From the NCBI GenBank assembly GCA_002314565.1, contig DCGL01000079.1:1-28495 (forward strand): a DNA stretch of 28,495 bases, in the 5' to 3' direction. The notes beneath the pieces were generated by a model. It worked only from the letters and a program-made list of their open reading frames with translations, did no database searches and was not told where the DNA came from. Made by a program: the position numbers and the translations under genes. This DNA comes from Clostridiales bacterium UBA1779. Its GTDB lineage: Bacteria; Bacillota; Clostridia; Oscillospirales; CAG-272. Below are positions 15,107-22,689 of this stretch, in pieces. Position 1 is the first letter of the stretch. Each line of letters opens with the position of its first letter.

Positions 15107-16021
15107 TCAGTTTTCCTTGATTTTCTTAACTGTTACGTATGCAGCGCCGAGAGCGACTACGGCGAAAGCAACAAAGTAAACAGCTGTATCGGCAGTTGCG
15201 GGAACCTCGGCCTTGGCTTCGTATACGTCGAATTCGGAAATTCTGGCAGCATAGTAGAAGGGATCTGTAGAGGAAGCGCCGCCTCTTCTGAGAGCAGTAG
15301 GAGCATAAACGACGTTTGTAACGCCGGTATAAGTCTTATTGAACTTATCTGTCATCTTTCTGGCTGTGTAGAGAACGTTGTTGTTCTCAGCGATACCGCC
15401 GGCAACCGAGATGATTTCAGCATTACCGCCTCTGGCAGGAGTCTGACCGGCCATGGTCTTTACAACGAGAGCGTCGTTAACGGTCTCAGTTGTGAAGGGA
15501 ATGGAAGTGTAAGCAATCTGGTATGTCTTGCCGCCGTCGCAGGAAACGAGAATATCATAAGCAGCATCCATATGATAGAAAGGAGCACAATATTCGCCGT
15601 CAGCATTTACGGTGTTGGTTGTGGTCCAGATGGTAAAGCTGTCAACCGTGGCATTGTTTACACCGGCAATTTCAATAACGTAAGGATACTTCTTGTCAAC
15701 ACCGGCAAAGGTGTACTGACCGTCGGCTTCAACGGCAGCAGCATCAGCCTTGGCACAGATGGAAACGTTGGCATAAACAACTTTTCCGCCGTTGCCCGCT
15801 GTAGAGGAAAGGTCTGCAGCATAGATGCCGTCTGTAATCAGAGAAACATCAATGTTTGTCTTGGTCTTGGCATTGTAAGTTGCAGTAAGACCTGCGAGAA
15901 CGTCAACTTTTCCGTTAAGTTCAACTTCATGTGTGGGAGTATCATCGTTGGCAGCAAAAGCAGGAACAGCCATGGTGAGAACGATGAGAAGGGTAAGAAC
16001 GAGGGTGAGAGCTTTTTTCAT
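15107..16021 (-). CDS. Secreted wall-anchored discoidin-like protein
   Basis: The 304-residue protein starts at 16021, where AAGGAG lies 8 nt upstream; the longer frame adds only a basic extension. A signal peptide ends at AFAAND. The body has the look of an F5/8 type C (discoidin) jelly roll: a DVSLITDGIYAA opening, YPYVIEIAGV, a DILVSCDGGKTYQ strand pair and ARISEFDVYEA at the end. Such domains bind glycans. The C-terminus has VPATAD, a 20-residue hydrophobic segment and KKIKEN, resembling a sortase signal with Ala-Asp where LPxTG has Gly. It has its own consensus promoter with a ~100-nt leader. No enzyme motif is seen, so it is probably an adhesin or binding protein. Confidence 0.75.
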   Translation of the reverse strand: MKKALTLVLTLLIVLTMAVPAFAANDDTPTHEVELNGKVDVLAGLTATYNAKTKTNIDVSLITDGIYAADLSSTAGNGGKVVYANVSICAKADAAAVEADGQYTFAGVDKKYPYVIEIAGVNNATVDSFTIWTTTNTVNADGEYCAPFYHMDAAYDILVSCDGGKTYQIAYTSIPFTTETVNDALVVKTMAGQTPARGGNAEIISVAGGIAENNNVLYTARKMTDKFNKTYTGVTNVVYAPTALRRGGASSTDPFYYAARISEFDVYEAKAEVPATADTAVYFVAFAVVALGAAYVTVKKIKEN

Positions 16022-16127
16022 TTTCTTTCTCCTTGTTTTTTTATATTTCAAAATAATAATGAAATACTGAATAAAATGCTTGTTATACGGAAAAAGGTAA
16101 AAATCACTGATAATTCACATTTTAAAC

Positions 16128-16156
16128 ATTATAACATTGACTGCGGATAATGTCAA
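16128..16156 (-). promoter_or_regulatory. Consensus promoter of the discoidin-like protein
   Basis: On the minus strand TTGACA and TATAAT, both exact, are separated by 17 nt. It starts nine bases after the stop codon of the upstream lipoprotein gene (16166), with no terminator between them. Confidence 0.85.
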
Positions 16157-16165
16157 GCAAAACAA

Positions 16166-17893
16166 TCAATTACCTGAACTTTTGTCCGAATACTCAGCAA
16201 AAAATGTGAGAATCATATTCGAATTCTCATATTTGAGCGTTATGCTCACGTTTTTACCGAGGAAATAATAAGAGAATGAATAAACGTCATCGAATACCGT
16301 GTTGACGTAACCGAAATCCAGAAGCTTGATGATATACTTCGTGACCTCTTCTTCAGTGACGCCGAAGCCGTAAACCTTCAGATTACTGTCATCGCTGCCC
16401 GACCAGTCAACAGCGAAATCTGCAGACTTGCTTGAAAAATCAGGTACTGTATAGAACCACACGGTATCGGTGAATCCGGATACGGGGAAAGTCTCGAAAG
16501 GAATGTAGCTTACGCTTATTAAAATAACCATTCCGTCTGTGATACAGACGTGGCTGCGGTATCCGTTCTCTCTTCTGACGTATCCGTCAAGCTCATCGCT
16601 GTAAACGTAACCCATGGCCAGCAGCTTTTCGACGAATTGCTTCTTTTCATTATCGCTTGCATCACTGATAATGATATTCACACGGGAACCGGCAGTATCG
16701 GAATAGAATATACCGTCGGAAGTAACGAACTCCGGAAGGAATTCAGCAGTTCCGAAGGTTCTTTCAAGAAGATTTTTAGGCCATACGGGAGCGGAATATG
16801 CAGCCAGAATTATATATGCTGTTCCGCTTTCGGTATCTGAATCAAGTGAAACGGAAAAAATCGTCGTATCAACCGTCTTCGTATATGAACCGTAGCTTTC
16901 GTTGAAAATGAAGCCCCGGGACTCAAGCAGGGTCAGATAATCATTGATTGAAGATGAACTGACATTGTCAATTCTGACAGTTGAATTTGAGTCGGAAGAC
17001 GCCTGAACGAAGAAACAGTGTTCGCCCTCATAGAAAGGCGGAACGATATCCGCAGAGAACATTTCACTGATTTCAGATTCAGGCCAGATTCTTGCATCTC
17101 TGATTTCGAAGCTGATAAGAGAAAATGCTTTCGGAACGGTCTCCCCGAATTTCACGTCAACAATCAGAAGGCTGTCACCGATAAGCCGTTTGTAGGCATT
17201 TCCTGCGCCTTCGTAAATGAAGCCGACCGAGCTCAGCGTTTCAATATAAGTGTAATATTCATCAAGAGTTATTCCCGTAATTCTGATTTTCTCGGTTTCT
17301 GTATTGAAAACAATATCGGCATTTCTGCATTCCGGTTCGGGAACTGCGCCTTCACCGAACGTTTCACGCAGGAAAGACGTCGGCCATCCCTTGATTTCGG
17401 GTTCATCGCCCGGATCCAGAGGACCGGTAGTGTCTTCGGGTTCAGTAATCGGTGCAGTTGTTTCTTCGGTAATGGGGGTCGTTTCAACCGGACCGGTTGT
17501 CGTCTCTTCTGGGTCTCTGACGGTTTCGGGAGGAAGAGTCCCGGGTGTCGTGGTTTCAACAGGTTCCGTCACCGGAATGACGGGAACCGTTTCAGGGGCA
17601 GTTGTCGGTTCGGATATATCCGTTGTTGTAATCGGTTCTGAAGTTCCCGGCACCGTTGTGATTTCAGCCGTATCCGTTACCGGAACCCCCGTAGCATCGG
17701 CAGGAACTGATGAAACGTCAGGTTCTGACGTCGTGTCGGGACTGCAGGTCGATTCGGGGGAAACGGTTGTAATGGCAATATCCGGGGTAACAGACTCTCC
17801 GACCGTTCCGGTATCATCTCCCTGCTGCCCGGAACAGGCCGCAAGGCAGACTGCCGACAGCAATATTAAAATATAAAACAGGCTTTTTTTCAT
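16166..17893 (-). CDS. Lipoprotein with Thr/Pro stalk and four tandem ~100-residue repeats
   Basis: The start at 17893 follows GGAG by 9 nt and gives a lipobox LAAC (Cys20); the product has 575 residues. Residues 21-165 form a Thr/Pro/Glu-rich stalk. The remainder is four repeats beginning at about Trp170, Trp270, Trp371 and Phe469, a period of 98-101 residues. Each opens with a WP motif (FP in the fourth) followed by a helix and a PxF or PEP element. Each continues with paired strands, then an amphipathic helix ending in a G[FY][IV][YFN] element, and then strands with a Tyr-Lys/Arg motif. I do not recognise the domain. The stalk suggests that the repeats are displayed away from the membrane, perhaps to bind a polymer. 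Confidence 0.75.
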   Translation of the reverse strand: MKKSLFYILILLSAVCLAACSGQQGDDTGTVGESVTPDIAITTVSPESTCSPDTTSEPDVSSVPADATGVPVTDTAEITTVPGTSEPITTTDISEPTTAPETVPVIPVTEPVETTTPGTLPPETVRDPEETTTGPVETTPITEETTAPITEPEDTTGPLDPGDEPEIKGWPTSFLRETFGEGAVPEPECRNADIVFNTETEKIRITGITLDEYYTYIETLSSVGFIYEGAGNAYKRLIGDSLLIVDVKFGETVPKAFSLISFEIRDARIWPESEISEMFSADIVPPFYEGEHCFFVQASSDSNSTVRIDNVSSSSINDYLTLLESRGFIFNESYGSYTKTVDTTIFSVSLDSDTESGTAYIILAAYSAPVWPKNLLERTFGTAEFLPEFVTSDGIFYSDTAGSRVNIIISDASDNEKKQFVEKLLAMGYVYSDELDGYVRRENGYRSHVCITDGMVILISVSYIPFETFPVSGFTDTVWFYTVPDFSSKSADFAVDWSGSDDSNLKVYGFGVTEEEVTKYIIKLLDFGYVNTVFDDVYSFSYYFLGKNVSITLKYENSNMILTFFAEYSDKSSGN

Positions 17894-17942
17894 TTTAATA
17901 AGCTCCGGCAAAAAATTCCCACGATAAAAATATAGGATAATT

Positions 17943-17971
17943 ATTATATATTGTTTCCGTCAAAAAGTCAA
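17943..17971 (-). promoter_or_regulatory. Promoter of the four-repeat lipoprotein
   Basis: On the minus strand TTGACT and TATAAT are separated by 17 nt, about 50 nt before the start codon at 17893. The preceding stretch to 18090 holds no gene; an 8-bp inverted repeat GGGTGAAC/GTTCACCC spans 17998-18083 and is of unknown meaning. Confidence 0.75.
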
Positions 17972-18090
17972 GATGTCATAGTCAAAAAAGCCAAAAGGGT
18001 GAACTGAAAAGTAAAAATCAACTAATAATTGCAGCAAGACGGTTTTCAGGTACAGCTTTATCGGTATTTTTTTCGGTTCACCCGGCAACA

Positions 18091-18120
18091 AAAAAGGAAA
18101 CGGGTATTTCACCGTTTCCT
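18091..18120 (-). terminator. Terminator of the OB-repeat lipoprotein
   Basis: On the minus strand AGGAAACGGT pairs with ACCCGTTTCCT (one bulge) around a GAAAT loop, followed by TTTTTTG. It lies 20 nt beyond the stop codon at 18141. Confidence 0.85.
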
Positions 18121-18140
18121 CGTTTAAAAAGCGTCAGCTA

Positions 18141-18965
18141 TCAGTTGGCAGCTGTGATAGCGGTTACCTGAATCTGAGCAGCGTTGTACCAGTACAGGAA
18201 GCCTTCGAGGTTGATCTTGTCGCCGACCTTGAGAGCTTCAACAGCCTTGTATACGGCAGTGTCCTTGTTGCAGAAATCGGACTCTACGCAGTATGTGTAG
18301 GTCTTCTCTCCGACCTTAACGTTGAAGTACAGGTCGTCGCCCTGAGCGCCGGCACCGTTGTACTTGTAAAGGAAGGCAACTTCCTTGCCGTCAAGAGTGG
18401 AAGCAGCAACTACAGCGCCCTTGATAGCAACAAACTTGTTCATATCGGCGGAAAGCTTCTCGTCTTCGAGCTTGGCTGTTACGTCAAGAACTTCGGCAAC
18501 GTAGGTGTCGGTTCCGACAGCTTCGAGAGCTGTTACGTTGCTTACTTCGATTTCGCCGGCATAAGAGGACTTGGTACCGGTAATCTTGTACTTTGCGCCG
18601 ACAGTCAGCTTATCGTACTCTTCCTGTGTGCAGGTGAATCTGTAAACGTAGTATGCGCCTTCGCCGTCAGCAAAATAAAGGCTGGTGTTTCCGTAGGCGG
18701 CAGCATAATCATACTTTGCCTGAAGGAAAGCTTCGACGACAACTTCCTTGCCGTCTTCTGTGGCAATGTACTGAGCGAATGTGAGAACGCCGGCGTCCTT
18801 CTGGTTGGGATCTACCTTTGCGGCTTCGGTCTGAGCCTCAGTCTCGGCAACGGTATCGGCTTCGGTCTCGGCTTTGGTATCAACAACCTCAGCCTCGCCT
18901 CCGCAAGCGGTGAGAACTGCAAGCAGCATAAGAGCGGCAAGCAGCATGCAAAGTGTCTTTTTCAT
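18141..18965 (-). CDS. Lipoprotein with two OB-fold-like repeats
   Basis: The 274-residue product starts at 18965 (GAAGGAG upstream), with lipobox LTAC (Cys21) and a Thr/Glu/Ala linker to about residue 50. Two segments of about 100 residues follow. Each has a VVVEAFL- or VAIKGAV-like strand, an SLYF or DLYF strand, and a closing LxVGxKxxxxG strand followed by [IQ]xVxxxTA. That is the pattern of OB-fold domains in secreted nucleic-acid or oligosaccharide binding proteins. No catalytic residues are evident. A consensus promoter overlaps the stop codon of the upstream ABC binding protein, so the gene can be transcribed alone or by read-through. A 6-bp hairpin TTGCCC/GGGCAA lies just before the ribosome binding site. 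Confidence 0.7.
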   Translation of the reverse strand: MKKTLCMLLAALMLLAVLTACGGEAEVVDTKAETEADTVAETEAQTEAAKVDPNQKDAGVLTFAQYIATEDGKEVVVEAFLQAKYDYAAAYGNTSLYFADGEGAYYVYRFTCTQEEYDKLTVGAKYKITGTKSSYAGEIEVSNVTALEAVGTDTYVAEVLDVTAKLEDEKLSADMNKFVAIKGAVVAASTLDGKEVAFLYKYNGAGAQGDDLYFNVKVGEKTYTYCVESDFCNKDTAVYKAVEALKVGDKINLEGFLYWYNAAQIQVTAITAAN

Positions 18966-19016
18966 TTTTTTCTCCTTCTTGCCCTGTGGGCAAAATAAAA
19001 TAAATAATAACTGAAA

Positions 19017-19045
19017 TATTATACTCGGAAACAGCAAAAATGTCA
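19017..19045 (-). promoter_or_regulatory. Consensus promoter overlapping the ABC binding-protein stop codon
   Basis: On the minus strand TTGACA and TATAAT, both exact, are separated by 17 nt. The TGA inside TTGACA is the stop codon of the gene at 19043-20656. Confidence 0.85.
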
Positions 19046-20656
19046 ATCTTTTTTATTTTTGCGTTTCTTTTTAACGAAGGTGAAAGAGGCATAAGCGATT
19101 ATCAGAACCCAGACGAAGCAAACCGAGAAAATCAGCGTCTTTGCTGCTTTTGGAAGCGGTCCGAGGTCATAGGCTGCATCGGCGGCATTGCCGTCAACGT
19201 TGAGCCGCTTCAGTGAAATAACGTCGGAATAAAGCTTTTCATAATACTCTTCATCGGCTTCCTTCCCTTTTCTTATCTGTCGGACGGTGCTTTCTATAAG
19301 TTCACCGGCAGCTTCGCGCAGGGAGGCAGAACCGTTGAAAACGGGTGTGATAAAGGTATTGTCTATGTTGTCAAGGACGATTTTCGAAGCATTGATTTTT
19401 ACGTCGTAATGCTCGTTGTAATCTGTTCCGGCAAGTGAGAGATACTCTTTATACGCATCGGAATTGAGAGCGGAATTGGTTACGGGAACGTATCCTTCGG
19501 TTTCCGCATAAGCCAGCTGAACCTCTTCCGAAAGCAGTGCCTGGGCAAACAGCCAGGAAGCCAGAACCACATGAGGATCATCCTTGTTGAAAATACATAT
19601 GGACGGTCCCTGCGATATCATTTTCGGATTTTCGGTATCGAACTGCGGTATTGCGCGGACTAAGGTCTCAAACTCGCGTATGCTTCCCTCAGGTATGTCC
19701 TGAAGAGGAGCATGACAGCCCATCCAGGTTGAACCGGCGGTTGAGTCAATGGCAAACAGACACTGGTTCGCATTGAGATAGTTACCGGGGTAGCTTGCGA
19801 TAGCGAAGGTCAGGAAGGACTTGTTTGCCACGTGCTTTGCGACTGTTGAAAGGATTTCTTTCGTGCTGTCGTTGAACAGAAGAATTTTACCGTATTCGGT
19901 GGAATAGCCTGTCCCTCTCTGCTCCGTCATCTGAATCATCATATTATCGGTTGATTTGTAGATGAACGGAATCAGAGTTTTCTGACCGTTGAGCTTATAA
20001 TTGCCGTTTTCATCTTTACCGAGATTGATTGCGGCATCGCAGACCTCCCACACGAAATCCCAGGTCAGGACGTCGGGAATTTCATAACCGAGCGCCTCAA
20101 CGAGATTGCGGTTGATATAGCAGGCTTCACTTGAACGCATAAAAGGAAGCAGATACTGAGACCCATCAAGCACGCCTTCATCAAGGAATTTCTGTGCAAC
20201 TCCTTCTTCTCCGACACCGTCGTATTTCAGTTCGGAACCGCAGAATCCGTATTTTTCATTGACGATAAGGTCGTCAAGAGGAACGACGGTATTGCTGCCC
20301 GTCAGGTAAGTGGCAATATGATCCGGGTAAGAGATGCAGACATTCGGGGTTGTATCGGTCGGAATGTTCGTGATTACGTCATTGTAAATCGCGGCATAAT
20401 CGGTGTAGGACTTTATTGTAACCTTGATATTCGGATACGCTTCTTCGAAATCGGCAACGACCTTCTCGTATATTTTTTTCTGAGTCAGGTTCGTATCGTT
20501 CTTTGCCCAGAAGGTAATCTCGTAATTCCTTGAAGTGTCGAAGCTTTCGGGAACCTCAAAGGCGGATTTCCCGGCTGAGCCGTGGCAGGAAACAAGCGGA
20601 AGGCAGAGGGCTGCAATGAGCAGAAGCGTCTGAATGATTCTGAGATACTTTTTCAT
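19043..20656 (-). CDS. ABC sugar-binding lipoprotein with C-terminal membrane helix
   Basis: The 537-residue protein has lipobox LVSC (Cys24) and the family 1 binding-protein fold: YEITFWAKND, then VVADFEEAYPNIKV, and NQCLFAIDST near residue 300. Unlike the usual family length of 400-450, it carries an extra tail ending in a hydrophobic helix (about residues 507-528) and a basic KKKRKNKKD end. It would thus be held by both a lipid and a membrane helix. It is translationally coupled to the MalG-like permease by an ATGA overlap at 20653-20656. It is the dedicated receptor of this transporter. The sugar cannot be inferred. Confidence 0.88.
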   Translation of the reverse strand: MKKYLRIIQTLLLIAALCLPLVSCHGSAGKSAFEVPESFDTSRNYEITFWAKNDTNLTQKKIYEKVVADFEEAYPNIKVTIKSYTDYAAIYNDVITNIPTDTTPNVCISYPDHIATYLTGSNTVVPLDDLIVNEKYGFCGSELKYDGVGEEGVAQKFLDEGVLDGSQYLLPFMRSSEACYINRNLVEALGYEIPDVLTWDFVWEVCDAAINLGKDENGNYKLNGQKTLIPFIYKSTDNMMIQMTEQRGTGYSTEYGKILLFNDSTKEILSTVAKHVANKSFLTFAIASYPGNYLNANQCLFAIDSTAGSTWMGCHAPLQDIPEGSIREFETLVRAIPQFDTENPKMISQGPSICIFNKDDPHVVLASWLFAQALLSEEVQLAYAETEGYVPVTNSALNSDAYKEYLSLAGTDYNEHYDVKINASKIVLDNIDNTFITPVFNGSASLREAAGELIESTVRQIRKGKEADEEYYEKLYSDVISLKRLNVDGNAADAAYDLGPLPKAAKTLIFSVCFVWVLIIAYASFTFVKKKRKNKKD

Positions 20657-21516
20657 CCCTTGGTACCTCCTCTTGAAACGCCTGACATAATCTTCTTTCT
20701 GAAAATCAGGAATATCACAATCAGCGGAACGGAAATAACCACAACGGCTGCCATCATGGCAGGAACGTTCTCTCTGCCGAAACCGTTCTCACGTATTTCC
20801 TGAATTCCGTTTGACACGAGGAAATATGCACTGTCATCTGTGATAAGGCGGGGCCAGACGTAAGAGTTCCAGCACTCGATAACCTTCAGAATAAGAACGG
20901 TAATTACAGTCGGCCGGCAGATGGGAACCAGCACCTTGAACAGGTACTTTAAGTCCGACGTTCCGTCGATTTTGGCTGCTTTGTAAAGCTCATCCGGGAC
21001 CTGTTCGAAGTTTTCCTTCAGAAGATAGATGAAGAAAACCGATGCCACGCTGGGCAGAATCAGTCCCGTAAACGTGTTTCTCAGTTCGAGATTCGTGATT
21101 GTCTGATAATTTGTAATGATTACCAGCTCGTTCGGGATCATCATAAGCGACAGAAAAATCGTGAAAACCAGGTTCTTGCCCCTGAACTCAAGTCTTGCAA
21201 AGGCAAAGGCCGCAAGAACCGTAACCGCGAGCATAATAACGGATGTTCCGAGTGTAAAAATGAGGGAGTTTAAAAAGTATTTTGCAAGCGGAACCGCCGT
21301 AAATGCCAGCTTATAATTTTCAAGTGTCGGGGTCAGCGTGAAGAATTTCGGGATGAATTCCGCATTGTAGCTTGCGTAATCCTTGAAGGATGACAGAATC
21401 ATCCAGTAGAACGGGAAAAGGACACAGGCGGCCCAGAGCGTCAGGAAGAAATATATCAGCGCCTTCTTTACGATTGCAGGGGCGGGATTATTGCGTTTTT
21501 CCTTGCTTTTTGTCAT
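20653..21516 (-). CDS. ABC carbohydrate permease, MalG type
   Basis: The 287-residue inner-membrane protein has about six membrane helices and the cytoplasmic EAA loop EQVPDELYKAAKIDGTSD near residue 187, which docks the ATPase. The C-terminal half is typical of the MalG/CUT1 branch for oligosaccharides. It follows the MalF-like permease by 13 nt and overlaps the binding protein gene by 4 bp, so the three are one operon. No ATPase gene is present, and a shared MsmK-like ATPase elsewhere is the usual solution in Firmicutes. Confidence 0.93.
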   Translation of the reverse strand: MTKSKEKRNNPAPAIVKKALIYFFLTLWAACVLFPFYWMILSSFKDYASYNAEFIPKFFTLTPTLENYKLAFTAVPLAKYFLNSLIFTLGTSVIMLAVTVLAAFAFARLEFRGKNLVFTIFLSLMMIPNELVIITNYQTITNLELRNTFTGLILPSVASVFFIYLLKENFEQVPDELYKAAKIDGTSDLKYLFKVLVPICRPTVITVLILKVIECWNSYVWPRLITDDSAYFLVSNGIQEIRENGFGRENVPAMMAAVVVISVPLIVIFLIFRKKIMSGVSRGGTKG

Positions 21517-21529
21517 GTTTATCCACCTC

Positions 21530-22429
21530 TCAGCTTTCCTGTTTTGACTGAGTCTTACGGCTTACAAGAAGATTTATGCAGGTGATTGTCAGAACGATTG
21601 AGAACAAAATCAGCGCAGCCGCCGAAGCGTAGGAGGGATAGCCTCCGCTTTTTCCGTAAAGCATATCGTATACGTATCCAACCATAGTATTCATTCCGGC
21701 TTCGTTGAGCTGAGTGCCGAAAATGGCAACCGCGTCGCTGTACGATTTGAAGGCTCCGATAAAGCCGGTGATTACGAGATAGAATATCATCGGGGAAATC
21801 ATTGGAAGCGTAATTCTGAAGAAGGTGCGCGAAGGCGAAGTTCCGTCAAGCTTTGCAACGCTGTAATAATCCTTGTTGACAGATGCAAGAGCGCTTGTGA
21901 GAATCAGGATTTTGAACGGAAGAACGATCCAGACCGTATAGATGCACAGAACCATCATCTTTGCCCAGTACGGACCGTCAATGAAATCAACAGACGTCAT
22001 ACCGAAGGAGTTCAGAAGCAGGTTGACAAGTCCTTCTGAATATTCCGTCTTTCTGAACAGAATCATAAACACCAGACCTACGGCAAGGGTATTGGTGACG
22101 TACGGCAGGAAGAAAATTGTCTGATACAGTTCCTTCAGCTTTTTGATTGAAGACAGACCGAGCGAGATAAGCAGTGCCAGTCCCGTCGATACCGGAACCG
22201 TAATGATAACCATTATGAAGGTATTCTTTACCGCCTGCAGAAAATAGGAATCGTGCAATACAAAGGAAAAATTGTAAATACCTGTTCCGAAATAGCTCTG
22301 CGATGCAGAATTATATCCCTGCTCAAAAGAATAAACCACGACGTCAATCAGGGGATACACAAGGAAGACCCCTAAGAATAGTATGGCAGGTAAAAGATAA
22401 AGCCAGGCTTTGAGACTGTTTTTCTTCAT
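21530..22429 (-). CDS. ABC carbohydrate permease, MalF type
   Basis: The start at 22429 (MKKNSLKAWLYLLP) was chosen over the longer frame because it has GGGAG upstream and begins just before the first membrane helix, and because the promoter lies between the two starts. The 299-residue product has six predicted helices and a CUT1-type EAA loop, SVNKDYYSVAKLDGTSP, in which the usual glutamate-alanine-alanine is reduced. It leads the three-gene importer operon. Together with the MalG-type permease it forms the translocation pore for an oligosaccharide. Confidence 0.93.
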   Translation of the reverse strand: MKKNSLKAWLYLLPAILFLGVFLVYPLIDVVVYSFEQGYNSASQSYFGTGIYNFSFVLHDSYFLQAVKNTFIMVIITVPVSTGLALLISLGLSSIKKLKELYQTIFFLPYVTNTLAVGLVFMILFRKTEYSEGLVNLLLNSFGMTSVDFIDGPYWAKMMVLCIYTVWIVLPFKILILTSALASVNKDYYSVAKLDGTSPSRTFFRITLPMISPMIFYLVITGFIGAFKSYSDAVAIFGTQLNEAGMNTMVGYVYDMLYGKSGGYPSYASAAALILFSIVLTITCINLLVSRKTQSKQES

Positions 22430-22463
22430 GCCGTCTTCTCCCAACAAACAAAAATTCATAATA

Positions 22464-22492
22464 ATTATACTACCGCTAACGTATTTTGTCAA
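22464..22492 (-). promoter_or_regulatory. Promoter of the ABC importer operon
   Basis: On the minus strand TTGACA and TATAAT, both exact, are separated by 17 nt; the start codon follows 35 nt later. Between this promoter and the divergent one at 22626 lie about 130 nt with no gene and no clear operator on the minus side. Confidence 0.85.
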
Positions 22493-22625
22493 TCGCTCAA
22501 TACCGCCGGTTTTGAGTCTGTCTCCCTTTGTTTGCCGGATTTTTCCGTGCAATCCAATATAGGGCTTTTCGGTCTTACGGATAAGCTTTGACAATCCTGA
22601 ATTCATTAATTTGTTCTTAAATGAC

Positions 22626-22654
22626 TTGAAGAGAGCTGTGCTTTATGATATAAT
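22626..22654 (+). promoter_or_regulatory. Promoter of the five-gene operon
   Basis: TTGAAG and TATAAT are separated by 17 nt. The start codon of the first gene follows at 22690 with AAAGAGG upstream. Confidence 0.75.
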
Positions 22655-22676
22655 TAACATAAATATTTGTTAATTA
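22651..22676. promoter_or_regulatory. Palindrome over the -10 box and start point
   Basis: TAATTAACA and TGTTAATTA are perfect 9-bp inverted arms separated by 8 nt. The element overlaps the last bases of the -10 box and covers the predicted start of transcription. The position is that of a repressor operator. AT-rich palindromes also arise by chance, so the call is tentative. Confidence 0.5.
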
Positions 22677-22689
22677 AAGAGGTACCGCT

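Noticed and set aside
15572..16150. 192-residue plus-strand open frame
   Set aside because: It is antisense to the discoidin-like gene, runs through that gene's leader, has no ribosome binding site and no recognisable domain.
17018..17876. Long plus-strand open frames opposite the four-repeat lipoprotein
   Set aside because: They result from the low-complexity Thr/Pro codons on the other strand. Compositions are skewed (Gly/Val/Ser or Arg/Phe) and no start signals are present.
17998..18083. GGGTGAAC/GTTCACCC inverted repeat as a small RNA
   Set aside because: Only 8 bp with about 70 nt between arms, and no promoter of its own that I can defend.
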